A stretch of DNA of 51,650 nucleotides from contig NZ_AUZM01000044.1 in the NCBI RefSeq assembly GCF_000478195.2, positions 1-51,650 on the forward strand. The letters run 5' to 3'. Below the pieces are notes generated by a model. It was not told the origin of the DNA. It made no database searches and saw nothing but the letters and a program-made list of their open reading frames with translations. Within the stretch, counting starts at the first letter, position 1. The number at the start of each line of letters is the position of its first letter. Shown piece by piece: positions 34,803 through 43,352 of this stretch. The stretch is from Lyngbya aestuarii BL J (lineage in GTDB: Bacteria; Cyanobacteriota; Cyanobacteriia; Cyanobacteriales; Microcoleaceae). A program made the position numbers and the translations under genes.

Positions 34803-36734
34803 ATGGTGCGATTAAAACCTTGGCAATGGGTGATTCTAGCCTTACCTATTGCTTCTATCGTCATCTTTATCATGGTGGCTGCGGGATATCAAATTAACCA
34901 ATGGGGAATTAACTGGATCTGGGGAATTGTTACCCTGATTTTTGTCGGTTGGCGCTGGTTACTGGTTCGATGGACAAAACCTGAGATCGCTCAAATCGAA
35001 GCAGTAATGGCAAAAGTTAATCAAGATCTCGAAGTCAGTTTAGATGATGCAGAAACGCCCTTAGCGGGAGATGAAGCGACCCAAAAAATTGAAACTAAAT
35101 TACAAGAAATTATTGAACAAACTCGCAACGATGAACCAGTTTGGGCAGATTGGGTAACATTTTGGCAACGGTGTCAGGATGTTGTAATTACCGTTGCCAA
35201 TACTTACCATCCCGAGGTTAAATATCCTCTCCTTAATATCTACATTCCGCAAGCTTATGGACTGATTCGCGGTACTGTTGATGATATGGATCGGTGGATG
35301 CAACAGTTATCTCCTGCCCTCAATCAAGTCACAGTTGGGCAAGCGTTTCAAGCCTATGAAGTTTACCAAAAATTAGAACCTTCTGCCCGCAAACTTTGGC
35401 AGGTTTGGAATTGGGCAATGTGGATTATTAATCCTGCTGCTGCTGCTGCAAAAGTTGCCAGTAAACGCTATAGCGATCAAGCTAATCAACAATTACTTGG
35501 AAACTTGGGTCAAATGTTACGAGAAGTGGCATTAAGAAACCTCTGTCGTCAAGCCATTACCCTTTATTCAGGAACTCAACTTCCGGCTGATGTTTTTGCA
35601 ACAAAAACCTCAACTTTACCCCAAGCTAAAACTCAAACGATCAGAGATATTCTCGAACAAGCAGAACCGACGGAGAAAGTTGAACAAAAACCTGTTAATA
35701 TTTTACTGGCTGGACGTACAGGGGCCGGAAAAAGTAGTTTAATTAATACATTATTTAAAGCCGAAAAAGCCGAAGTTGATGTTTTACCGAGTACCGATAA
35801 AATTCAAAACTATCAGTGGGAAACACCCACAGGTGAAACGTTAATTTTGTGGGATACTCCTGGGTATGAACAAATTAACCGTTCTGATTTGCGAGATTTA
35901 GTGTTAGATTTTATTAGCAAAACAGATTTATTACTGTTAGTAACCCCTGCACTTGATCCCGCCTTACAAATGGATGTAGACTTTTTGCAGGATATGAAAG
36001 CAGAAGTTGAAGATTTACGGGCGATGGTTATTGTGACGCAAGTGGATCGGTTACGCCCGGTTAGAGAATGGGAACCGCCCTATGATTGGATATTCGGAAA
36101 TCGCCTAAAAGAAGTGGTAATTCGAGAAGCAACACAATACCGAAGTGAACGGTTAGGAGAAGTTTGTGATCGCGTTTTACCTGTCGTTACTGGGGATATA
36201 AACAGTAATCGCAAGGAGTGGGGAATTGATGCTTTATCAATCGCTTTAGTGGAATTAATTTCCCCCACTAAACAACTGCGATTAGCCCGATTTTTACGCA
36301 ATTTAGAAGCTCGTACAGTTGCAGCTGCTCAGATTATAGATCGCTATACACTCCAGATGACAACGACTCAAGGCTTGACAGCATTAGTAAAAAGTCCGAT
36401 TCTCAAATATATTGCCACAATATCAACCGGTTCCCCGGCTTTGGCTTATTTACTCGCTGAACAGATTCCGATAGAACAGTTACCTGTGGTGATTGGTAAA
36501 CTGCAAATGGGATATGATTTGTTTTCTGTGTTAAATCCGGGTGAAGGTAAGAATCGTCGAAATTTTGACTTACTGACATTATGGCCGTTATTATTAGAAA
36601 ATCCGGGTTCACCCGATCAAAATGCTTGGGCATTTGGTCATGGGTTGGTTGAATATTGGACTAAAGATTTAACGATTGAACAATTGCGAGAACGATTTGA
36701 GGATTATCTTCAGCAAGCACAGAGTAAAGCTTAA
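34803..36734 (+). CDS. Large membrane-anchored GTPase (Era/IRG-like)
   Basis: 643 residues. Two N-terminal membrane helices (about 8-28 and 33-53) are followed by a helical region of about 230 residues including an Ala-rich stretch, then a G domain: G1 GRTGAGKS (304-311), G3 WDTPG near 351, G4 TQVDR near 425. The C-terminal 150 residues are helical. The domain order resembles bacterial GTPases with a dynamin/septin-like or YeeP/EngA-like G domain used at membranes. Role unknown. A second, shorter membrane GTPase lies at 45340-46653. Confidence 0.82.
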   Translation: MVRLKPWQWVILALPIASIVIFIMVAAGYQINQWGINWIWGIVTLIFVGWRWLLVRWTKPEIAQIEAVMAKVNQDLEVSLDDAETPLAGDEATQKIETKLQEIIEQTRNDEPVWADWVTFWQRCQDVVITVANTYHPEVKYPLLNIYIPQAYGLIRGTVDDMDRWMQQLSPALNQVTVGQAFQAYEVYQKLEPSARKLWQVWNWAMWIINPAAAAAKVASKRYSDQANQQLLGNLGQMLREVALRNLCRQAITLYSGTQLPADVFATKTSTLPQAKTQTIRDILEQAEPTEKVEQKPVNILLAGRTGAGKSSLINTLFKAEKAEVDVLPSTDKIQNYQWETPTGETLILWDTPGYEQINRSDLRDLVLDFISKTDLLLLVTPALDPALQMDVDFLQDMKAEVEDLRAMVIVTQVDRLRPVREWEPPYDWIFGNRLKEVVIREATQYRSERLGEVCDRVLPVVTGDINSNRKEWGIDALSIALVELISPTKQLRLARFLRNLEARTVAAAQIIDRYTLQMTTTQGLTALVKSPILKYIATISTGSPALAYLLAEQIPIEQLPVVIGKLQMGYDLFSVLNPGEGKNRRNFDLLTLWPLLLENPGSPDQNAWAFGHGLVEYWTKDLTIEQLRERFEDYLQQAQSKA

Positions 36735-36745
36735 TTTTTCTTTCC

Positions 36746-36780
36746 CCCTAGCAAAAAGGTGAAATTCCTAGCTGCTAGGG
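36746..36780. terminator. Hairpin between convergent genes
   Basis: CCCTAGC (36746-36752) and GCTAGGG (36774-36780) form a perfect 7-bp stem. It lies between the stops of the GTPase gene and the minus-strand small Cys protein gene. There is no good T-run, so termination is only probable. Confidence 0.45.
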
Positions 36781-36797
36781 AGGTTGATGATCTTCCA

Positions 36798-37022
36798 TTA
36801 ACTCGTGACTTCAAAATTTGCTTCAATCACTTCATCGATTTCGTGTAACTCAGGTTCTTTATTTTCCCCAGAAAATTTAAAGGGAAGAATTGCACAACTG
36901 CAAGATTTCCACTGACTCTGAACCGGGACTTGAAACAATTGACAGAAGCCACCACGCCGCCCTTCGGGTTTATAGGCTCGGCAATTTTTACAAGTTGAAG
37001 GAAGAATTTTGGGTCTTTTCAT
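36798..37022 (-). CDS. Small cysteine-rich hypothetical protein
   Basis: 74 residues. Six cysteines are arranged as TCKNCRAYKPEGRRGGFCQL and then WKSCSCAILPF, which suggests a zinc or iron-sulfur site of the kind Cx2C...C...CxC. The C-terminus is acidic. I think it is a conserved cyanobacterial protein, but I know no name or function for it. Confidence 0.65.
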   Translation of the reverse strand: MKRPKILPSTCKNCRAYKPEGRRGGFCQLFQVPVQSQWKSCSCAILPFKFSGENKEPELHEIDEVIEANFEVTS

Positions 37023-37149
37023 TCAAGATCTCCGCAGAGTTTATAATTAGATTGTTTATCAAAACTTGACTCTGGCTTTGTTGCAGAATTTACAGCTTTA
37101 CAATTATTGAGATATCGGGATTTTAATCTAGAATCAAAGAAAAAGTTCA

Positions 37150-37199
37150 GAAAAAACTAGACAAGGATAAAAAACGAACGCATCAACGGATTATCCTTG
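37150..37199 (-). terminator. Rho-independent terminator of the VKOR gene
   Basis: CAAGGATAA (37162-37170) and TTATCCTTG (37191-37199) are perfect 9-bp arms. On the minus strand the stem is followed by TCTAGTTTTTT (complement of 37151-37161). It begins 25 bases past the VKOR stop. Confidence 0.75.
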
Positions 37200-37223
37200 C
37201 CTCAGTCATTCAGCCTTCAAAAG

Positions 37224-38129
37224 TTAGGGATTGCCAAAATTTTGTGAGCCACTATAACCCGACAACTGAGCTAATTTATCTAATCGTTGCACTCCCGGAT
37301 ATAGTTGACCGTTCACTTCCCAGGTGGGATAACTTTCAATCTTGGCCGCTTGGCACAACTCAGGTTGAGGATTTTTTCCCTTTGGATCACACTCAATATA
37401 AGTCAGTTTTGTAACCGCTTCCTTTCCGAATAATTGCTTTTGAGTTTTACAATGACTGCACCAAAACGCCCCATACATTTTTGCTCCCGCTTGAGTTAGA
37501 TGTTCAGCTAAAGCGATATTAGCGGGATTAGATGCTGTGGTCACGCCGTAAGTTTCTTGTGATCCGGCTTGAGGATTATTTAGAGGAGCATAAACCGCTA
37601 AAGTACCAATTATCGTAATCATCCCAACAATTACGCCTGTAAAGATAAGCTGACCAATATCTTCCCAAGAATGACCAACAATGGTTAACAGAAATAAACT
37701 GAGCGAACAAACCGCAGATGCGATACAATACAAACAGAGAGATTGAATTTTAAACGCCATTAGATAAATCAAATAGCTACTAAATAGCATCATGGCGACT
37801 CCCCCCATAAACATCAGCAACCAAGTCCACTGTTCAGCTTTTTGACGGAGTTCTTTTTGTGAGTCAGGATTGATTAACCAAGGTGCAACAGCCATTGTTC
37901 CCATGCCGCTATAGGCTAAAAACCCAAACAGAGCTAAAGGTAAACCAAACACGACTGCATAGGGACTCGACAGCACCTTGTCACAACCTGTTACGGGACA
38001 AGCAGCAGTTCCTCCCGTCAACTTAACAATCGTCAGATAAGCGGTAACAACAGCCCCGAAAGCGGCAATCGTGGCGATTATAAAACGAGATTTGCGTTGA
38101 ATCCAAGGGGTAGAACGTTTACGAAACAT
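37224..38129 (-). CDS. Vitamin K epoxide reductase-thioredoxin fusion (VKOR/LTO1-like)
   Basis: 301 residues. The VKOR domain has four to five helices with the loop cysteines Cys44 and Cys49 (ACPVTGCDKVLSS) and the active-site pair CLYC (132-135). A C-terminal thioredoxin-like domain carries FWCSHCKTQK (Cys224, Cys227). This fusion, found in cyanobacteria and plant plastids, makes disulfides in periplasmic or lumenal proteins by passing electrons from the thioredoxin part to the quinone pool. Good terminator downstream. Confidence 0.93.
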   Translation of the reverse strand: MFRKRSTPWIQRKSRFIIATIAAFGAVVTAYLTIVKLTGGTAACPVTGCDKVLSSPYAVVFGLPLALFGFLAYSGMGTMAVAPWLINPDSQKELRQKAEQWTWLLMFMGGVAMMLFSSYLIYLMAFKIQSLCLYCIASAVCSLSLFLLTIVGHSWEDIGQLIFTGVIVGMITIIGTLAVYAPLNNPQAGSQETYGVTTASNPANIALAEHLTQAGAKMYGAFWCSHCKTQKQLFGKEAVTKLTYIECDPKGKNPQPELCQAAKIESYPTWEVNGQLYPGVQRLDKLAQLSGYSGSQNFGNP

Positions 38130-38232
38130 AATTTGAGTTTCCTATCCTTTATTGAGCAGTGTTTTCTATTTTGATATGGTATACTGGTGATCGCTAGACT
38201 GATTAGCTGTGCTATTAGATAACAGCTTTCCT

Positions 38233-38466
38233 ATGAAAATCATATCCCCAATTTTAACCGGTCTGATTTTAGCGATTGTCATTAGTGCGATCGCAATTAT
38301 CTCAGTACAAAATGCTACTCCTATCTCCATTCAGTTTCTAACATTCCAATCCGTAAAAATTCCGGTTGGAGTTGTTTTGGCTTTTGGTGTAGCTTTCGGG
38401 TTGATTTTCACTTCTATTTTAATTCCGATCTGTCAACGAGTCAGCTTAACAGGTGAGGAAGAATAA
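38233..38466 (+). CDS. LapA/DUF1049-type small membrane protein
   Basis: 77 residues from ATG 38233; a GTG at 38209 would add eight. Two membrane helices, ILTGLILAIVISAIAIISV and VGVVLAFGVAFGLIFTSILI, flank NATPISIQFLTFQSVKIP, the typical QN..pv.l.F....v..pl.l....f..G DUF1049 signature. In other bacteria relatives act with LapB in envelope assembly; the cyanobacterial role is unknown. Confidence 0.78.
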   Translation: MKIISPILTGLILAIVISAIAIISVQNATPISIQFLTFQSVKIPVGVVLAFGVAFGLIFTSILIPICQRVSLTGEEE

Positions 38467-38526
38467 AGATAATTGATGTCTTCCCCTAAACAACCCAACT
38501 CAAAACGCCCTGACATCGAATATTTG

Positions 38527-39177
38527 TCAGTGATGCTGAAAGACAACCGATAAATTATTCGCAGGCATTGATATCGTTTCGATATGCTCGAGAGCGTGAG
38601 TTTTCGCTACAGTGGTTACTTCTTCTAAGTCTCGAACTCCCCATTCAGGATGTGAGGCGCGTAGGGATTCATCGAACATGATATTACTTTCTGAAGTGTG
38701 TTTTCCACCTTGTTTGAAGGGGCCATATAGATATAAAATTCCTCCCTGGGGTAAAATTCGCCCTGCTCCAGCCATCAGTCCTAAACACGCTGACCAAGGC
38801 GCAATATGAATCATATTAATACAAACAATAGCCGTAATTGGATTATTTTCTAATTCTATTCCATCCAATTCTAGAGAGGATTCAACTGGCCAAACAGAGT
38901 CTCGCACATCTAACGCTAACGGGGGATAAAGATTCTCAGAGGGAAAATAACTTTGCCAAGCCTGAATACTTGCTCGATGGCTACTCTCAACGTCAGAAGG
39001 CAACCATTGATGGGTCTGAAGACGAGGCGCTAGAAAAATGGCGTGTTCACCCGTTCCGCTGGCAATTTCCAAGATTATACCCTTTGCAGGTAAAACTCGT
39101 TGTAACACTTCTAAAATCGGCTGACGGTTGCGTTCCGTTGCGGGTGCGTATTGTCGGACATCTGGAGATTGATTCAT
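38527..39177 (-). CDS. DUF938 family SAM-dependent methyltransferase-like protein
   Basis: 216 residues. DUF938 opens with YAPATERNRQPILEVL and the SAM-binding loop ILEIASGTGEHAIFLAPRL; later come CINMIHIAPW and LYLYGPFKQGGKHTSESN, all typical. The fold should be a class I methyltransferase in the cytosol; the substrate is unknown. Clear ATG at 39177. Confidence 0.9.
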   Translation of the reverse strand: MNQSPDVRQYAPATERNRQPILEVLQRVLPAKGIILEIASGTGEHAIFLAPRLQTHQWLPSDVESSHRASIQAWQSYFPSENLYPPLALDVRDSVWPVESSLELDGIELENNPITAIVCINMIHIAPWSACLGLMAGAGRILPQGGILYLYGPFKQGGKHTSESNIMFDESLRASHPEWGVRDLEEVTTVAKTHALEHIETISMPANNLSVVFQHH

Positions 39178-39321
39178 AAGTGAGACTCAACAAAATGTAC
39201 TTAATGCAAAAGAGGGACTAACAAACTTCTGATGTAGTAGATAGAGTAGGAACAAAGTTACGTCGAGTCAAGTTGGCGAGCATTTTTGAAGTATACCTCT
39301 TATTGCTATAATTCTTTTGTA

Positions 39322-39609
39322 ATGATGATCATTGTTCTTTCTGGTTTGAGTCTTTATACAATCATTGCCTTTGTTATCGGATTAACTTTGCTGAGGATGT
39401 TTATTCAAGATTCTACAGCTTCAATGACTGATAAAGCCTGTTGGATAGTATTAATTGGAACAGCTCTATTTTGGCTAATTGTATTGCCGATTTCGGCTAG
39501 AGAACGAATGGCAAAACAAAGCCTTAATTATTCTCACAATCCGCAGAATTTACGAAAGGATAGAATCTCTGATCAACAGCCTTGTCAGTTAGAAACACCA
39601 AAAGCTTGA
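39322..39609 (+). CDS. Hypothetical two-helix membrane protein
   Basis: 95 residues from ATG 39322; a TTG at 39286 would add 12. Two hydrophobic helices (IIVLSGLSLYTIIAFVIGL and CWIVLIGTALFWLIVLPI) flank a short loop, followed by a basic cytosolic tail. No family recognised. It precedes the ferredoxin gene by about 155 bases on the same strand. Confidence 0.5.
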   Translation: MMIIVLSGLSLYTIIAFVIGLTLLRMFIQDSTASMTDKACWIVLIGTALFWLIVLPISARERMAKQSLNYSHNPQNLRKDRISDQQPCQLETPKA

Positions 39610-39764
39610 AATTATTGTCATAATCAATAGAGGTTTGAAATTTCACCCGATTCTCAATTAATTTAAAGATGAGGGTGAACCGTAATCACAAACTTGTGAA
39701 AGGATATGTATAGGGGGTCATACCTGCCGTTTGATCCAAACAGGGAGAACACACCAAACAAACC

Positions 39765-39992
39765 ATGCCACATACCATAGTTACCGATGTCTGCGAAGGC
39801 GTTGCAGATTGTGTCGCCGCTTGTCCAGTCGCTTGTATTCACGATGGCCCAGGCAAAAATGCTAAGGGTACGGACTGGTACTGGATTGATTTTGATACCT
39901 GCATAGACTGCGGGATTTGCCTAACAGTTTGCCCGGTTGAGGGTGCAATTCTCCCAGAAGAACAACCTGGGTTGCAGAAAACACCCAACTAA
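39765..39992 (+). CDS. Bacterial-type 2[4Fe-4S] ferredoxin
   Basis: 75 residues. Cluster motifs are CEGVADCVAACPVACI and CIDCGICLTVCPVEG, with a short insertion and HDGPGKNAKGTDWYWIDFD between them, as in the cyanobacterial FdxB/Fdx family of low-potential ferredoxins. It should carry two 4Fe-4S clusters and transfer electrons in the cytosol; in other cyanobacteria relatives respond to metal or oxidative stress. Confidence 0.93.
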   Translation: MPHTIVTDVCEGVADCVAACPVACIHDGPGKNAKGTDWYWIDFDTCIDCGICLTVCPVEGAILPEEQPGLQKTPN

Positions 39993-40026
39993 TTGGCAAT
40001 CTTAATTCACTGTATTAATTAATGGT

Positions 40027-40048
40027 AGGGGCGTAAACTTTGCGCCCT
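40027..40048. terminator. Bidirectional terminator between ferredoxin and CocE genes
   Basis: AGGG-G-CGTAAA and TTTGCGCCCT pair with one bulged G, giving a tight hairpin between the convergent stops. It is followed by TTATTTC on the plus strand, and the minus-strand gene's stop codon lies at its edge. Confidence 0.5.
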
Positions 40049-41772
40049 TATTTCATGGGTAAACTGACAACAGGTAAAACAACTTTCGAGGGAAAATTCC
40101 CCCCGCAGCGTAGAGTTAACGTGATAATTTGTGCATCCATTAAACGAGTTTGACTCGGAGGTTGACCTGTTCCTGGGTTAACGGGATAAGCCGGAAAACA
40201 AGCCCCACTTAAACTTAAACGAATAGAATTGAATTGAGAGATTTTAATACAAGTTGCTTGTAATTTAATCCTTACCGGATTTTCCAAAGCTTCAACCCGA
40301 ATATAACCCTGAGAGAAGTTATAAACACAGCCATCTGTTCTGACTTCCGAAAGAACCGCACAAAGATCAAAACTGGGTGTATCCGCTTCACAATAAACCT
40401 CGACAAAAATATCACCAGCTAGATGTAAATCTGTTTCTAAAGGCGCGGAAGTATAGGTTAAAATATCACTGCGACAATCTAAAGCCGAACGTTCAAAAGC
40501 ACCAGGCGGAAATGTTGCATGACCCCCCAATGTTGGAACAGGTCGCCAAGGATCGTGAATGATAATATCAAAAGCTTCGGATTGAGTAATATCCTGTTCT
40601 TCTAAGTCAAATTCTGAGATATCTTCGAGTTCTAATGAGTTAGAAACTGATAAATTATCATAGATTGGAGTTGAATCTTCCTCTACAGGTTCCATCAAAA
40701 TTCCAGCATCTTCTCTAATACTCGCGAGTCCGGTACTCATCAGAAAATAGGATTGATTTTGATTAGGCCAGGAGTAAAATTCACGCCATTGATTGCTTCC
40801 CATTTCAAATAAAGCGATGGGAGATTCCTCTAAAATTTCCGTGTCTATCCCTTTTAAAAAATAATCAAACCACCGAATTTGTAACTCATCAATTGGGTTG
40901 TTTGCTTCTATTCCATAATCAATTTCACCGACTTTTCTTCCCCAGGGAAGATGCGCCCACGGCCCAATAATTAAATGCTGAGGATGTTGACTCTGATTGA
41001 CTCTTTCTTGATAAAAATTCAAAGTTCCGCGAAGATAAGTGTCAAACCAACCCCCAATATGTAGCATAGGTAAGTCAACATTATCAAGATTTGGAGAGAG
41101 ATTTTTCCAGAAATAATCAGCTTGGTTATGTTCAATCCAATCGTGATAAAATGAATCGGGAGCTAACTGTTTTAAAATCTCAGGACTAGCGGGGACTTGA
41201 TCAAACAAGGGTAAGTTTCGAGACGCTTTAAAAAGTCTTTGATAAGCCGTTTCATCTCCTTTAATTCGAGCAGTTTCTGTGGCTAACTGTATCGCCCATC
41301 CTAAATTTGCTTGTAAACAAAATGCTCCCCCTTCATAAGCCCAGTCTGCATATAAATCATAACCAATCATCGCCGGACAAATTGTTTTTAAAGCAGTTGG
41401 ACGGGTAGAAGCTGCATAAATTTGAGTCATTCCTTGATAAGAAAACCCATACATTCCGACATTTCCTGAACTTCCTGGTAAATTCGCCGCCCAATTTACA
41501 CTATCTTCTCCGTCTGCAATTTCCGCAGAAAAAAGGTTAAATTCTCCTTGAGAAGTTCCCCGTCCGCGTACATCTTGAATAACAACAATATAACCCTGTT
41601 GAGCGTACCACGTTGGGTGAGCATAAACAACCGTTGAAGCAATCGTTTTTCCATAGGGTTGTCGCATTAATAAAACGGGAAATTCTCCCGGCTGTTCGGG
41701 GCGATAAATATCCGCATCCAAACGCACTCCATCCCGAGTTGTCATTGATTGAGTTTGTTTAATTATTCTCAT
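40048..41772 (-). CDS. CocE/NonD family hydrolase (X-Pro dipeptidyl peptidase S15 type)
   Basis: 574 residues. The alpha/beta-hydrolase core opens with MTTRDGVRLDADIYRP, carries VVIQDVRGRGTSQGEF, and has the nucleophile Ser111 in GFSYQG. LHIGGWFDTYLRGTLNFY and HLIIGPWAH supply the acid and histidine regions. The C-terminal 200 residues are a jelly-roll domain (PXPEP_C type). Members hydrolyse acyl esters or cleave X-Pro dipeptides; no signal peptide is seen, so it is probably cytosolic. Confidence 0.92.
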   Translation of the reverse strand: MRIIKQTQSMTTRDGVRLDADIYRPEQPGEFPVLLMRQPYGKTIASTVVYAHPTWYAQQGYIVVIQDVRGRGTSQGEFNLFSAEIADGEDSVNWAANLPGSSGNVGMYGFSYQGMTQIYAASTRPTALKTICPAMIGYDLYADWAYEGGAFCLQANLGWAIQLATETARIKGDETAYQRLFKASRNLPLFDQVPASPEILKQLAPDSFYHDWIEHNQADYFWKNLSPNLDNVDLPMLHIGGWFDTYLRGTLNFYQERVNQSQHPQHLIIGPWAHLPWGRKVGEIDYGIEANNPIDELQIRWFDYFLKGIDTEILEESPIALFEMGSNQWREFYSWPNQNQSYFLMSTGLASIREDAGILMEPVEEDSTPIYDNLSVSNSLELEDISEFDLEEQDITQSEAFDIIIHDPWRPVPTLGGHATFPPGAFERSALDCRSDILTYTSAPLETDLHLAGDIFVEVYCEADTPSFDLCAVLSEVRTDGCVYNFSQGYIRVEALENPVRIKLQATCIKISQFNSIRLSLSGACFPAYPVNPGTGQPPSQTRLMDAQIITLTLRCGGNFPSKVVLPVVSLPMK

Positions 41773-41836
41773 TCAGATAAAATTGAAGTATACTAGAAAA
41801 AATGATACTGTTTAAACATAGAACATACTGATTATT

Positions 41837-42655
41837 ATGGTACTTAATCCCGGTTTATTAGACTCTCTCCCTGCTTGGTTTGCAACGAATAATCCTGATA
41901 ATGACACCCTTACAACTGAACAAGCTTCCTCCTCTACAACCGTATTAGCTTTTCAAGGCAATGATACCATTACTGGATCACAAAATGCAGATGTTGTTTA
42001 TGGAGGTCAACAAAATGATGAATTATTTGGACAAGCAGGTGGGGATAGTTTATTCGGAAATAAAGATACTGATTTATTAGATGGAGGGTTGGGTGATGAT
42101 GTATTATTTGGAGGAAGTGGATCGGATTTAATTGTTGGAGGAGAAGGCGTTGATATTTTAATTGGCGATCGCGATGTTGATATTTATAAAGGAGGAGAAG
42201 GTGCAGATATTTTTGTCTTGCGAACCGATCAAGCTGGACAAACTCAAGAGGTAGATTCCTTTGTCTCCTTACTCCCTGGAATTCCCGATGAAGTTGAACT
42301 TCCTGATGCAATTCTGACTGATTTTGATTCTGCAAACGATCAGATTGCACTCACAGAAGGATTAACAAAACAGGATATTACTTTTGAAACCTTTAACAGT
42401 CAAGAAACTTTTGGAGTCACTATTGACTTGATTCTTCCGATTGTTTTATCTTCCGTACCTGAAGGAGTTGAGTTTTTAGAAAAAGGAGGTATATCTTCAG
42501 AAGATCTTGATCCCGATGGGGATGGAGTTCTGACGGGAACCGCAATCAGAATTGCTGACAATAATCAGTTATTAGGATATGTTTTGAATGTAGAACCAGA
42601 AGTTTTAGGGAATTTACCGAGTGATCGGTTTGTGTCATCAGAGGGGCTGTTTTAA
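41837..42655 (+). CDS. RTX (hemolysin-type calcium-binding repeat) protein
   Basis: 272 residues. Six or more nonapeptide-like repeats of GGxGxDxLx type lie at about residues 55-125 (YGGQQNDELFGQAGGDSLFG, LDGGLGDDVLFGGSGSD). These bind calcium in a parallel beta roll. After them come a terminal FVLR segment and about 140 residues of unassigned sequence with DPDGDGVLTG, another calcium-type loop. RTX proteins are usually secreted by type I systems with an uncleaved C-terminal signal; no transporter is adjacent. Its stop overlaps that of the cupin gene in TTAA. Confidence 0.88.
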   Translation: MVLNPGLLDSLPAWFATNNPDNDTLTTEQASSSTTVLAFQGNDTITGSQNADVVYGGQQNDELFGQAGGDSLFGNKDTDLLDGGLGDDVLFGGSGSDLIVGGEGVDILIGDRDVDIYKGGEGADIFVLRTDQAGQTQEVDSFVSLLPGIPDEVELPDAILTDFDSANDQIALTEGLTKQDITFETFNSQETFGVTIDLILPIVLSSVPEGVEFLEKGGISSEDLDPDGDGVLTGTAIRIADNNQLLGYVLNVEPEVLGNLPSDRFVSSEGLF

Positions 42656-43125
42656 GCAGAAGATAAATGAATCATTGAAGTCGTAAACCCATCCACCCGA
42701 GTCAATACTTTTAGATCTTCTTCGTCTAATTCTACAGGTGTTCCCCGACGAATTAATTCTGCAAAATCTTCATTCGGAACCATAATACAGAGGGCGTATA
42801 ATCGAGTTGAACCTGTATTTTCTATCATGTGTGTTCCGGTTGGGGGAACTAAAATACTATTCCCGGCTTGAATTTTGACTTGTTTTCCATCGCAACTAAC
42901 AACTCCTTCTCCTTTGAGAATAAAAAACATCTCAACGGCGAGTTGATGTCGGTTGGGTGGAGTTTTTCCACCAATATCGAATATTTCTATACAAACGGTT
43001 ATCGAAGCGTTAGCGACATCAGGATCGAAAACCAACGCCAAACGGTTTGTATCGTGAGGACTAATGCGATAAGCTTGATAATCGTTCGGAGATTTGACAA
43101 TGGGAATCATACAGCGATCGCTCAT
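42652..43125 (-). CDS. Cupin-domain protein
   Basis: 157 residues. The cupin motif 1 region is ANASITVCIEIFDIGGKTPPNRHQLAVEMFFILKGEG and motif 2 is AGNSILVPPTGTHMIENTG. The metal ligands His, Glu and His are identifiable, so it may be a metal-dependent cupin of the ectoine-synthase/dioxygenase-like type. Substrate unknown. GCGATCGC lies just inside the start. Written in pieces, no segment exceeds the motif lengths of the family. Confidence 0.85.
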   Translation of the reverse strand: MSDRCMIPIVKSPNDYQAYRISPHDTNRLALVFDPDVANASITVCIEIFDIGGKTPPNRHQLAVEMFFILKGEGVVSCDGKQVKIQAGNSILVPPTGTHMIENTGSTRLYALCIMVPNEDFAELIRRGTPVELDEEDLKVLTRVDGFTTSMIHLSSA

Positions 43126-43184
43126 GTTTTGTTATCCTCATCGGAGTCTGTTTCCATTGCTATTTTGACTCATTTTTTGAAAAT

Positions 43185-43216
43185 GCGTCGCGTAGCGTGC
43201 CGTTAGGCGTATCGGC
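43185..43216. repeat. Short GC-rich repeat-like segment
   Basis: A 32-nt GC-rich stretch (starting GCGTCGCGTAGCGTGCC and ending GGCGTATCGGC) lies in an AT-rich intergenic region upstream of the cupin gene. It can form a small GCC-gtta-GGC hairpin. From memory it resembles dispersed GCGTCGCGTAGCGTGCC-type repeats of Oscillatoriales genomes; only one copy is in this window. Confidence 0.35.
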
Positions 43217-43352
43217 TAAATTCACTTTTTGTCTACGTTTGTCAAGATAAGTTTAGTTAACGATTCTACAAGTGACAAACTAATTCTCTATTCTTTAAGC
43301 AGAGAAAATCAAAAGTTAGAGTAATAAATGCTATACTTGCTAAATAGTAAAA

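Noticed and set aside
42868-43206. 112-codon plus-strand frame antisense to the cupin gene
   Set aside because: The cupin frame on the other strand carries clear motifs; this is a shadow frame.
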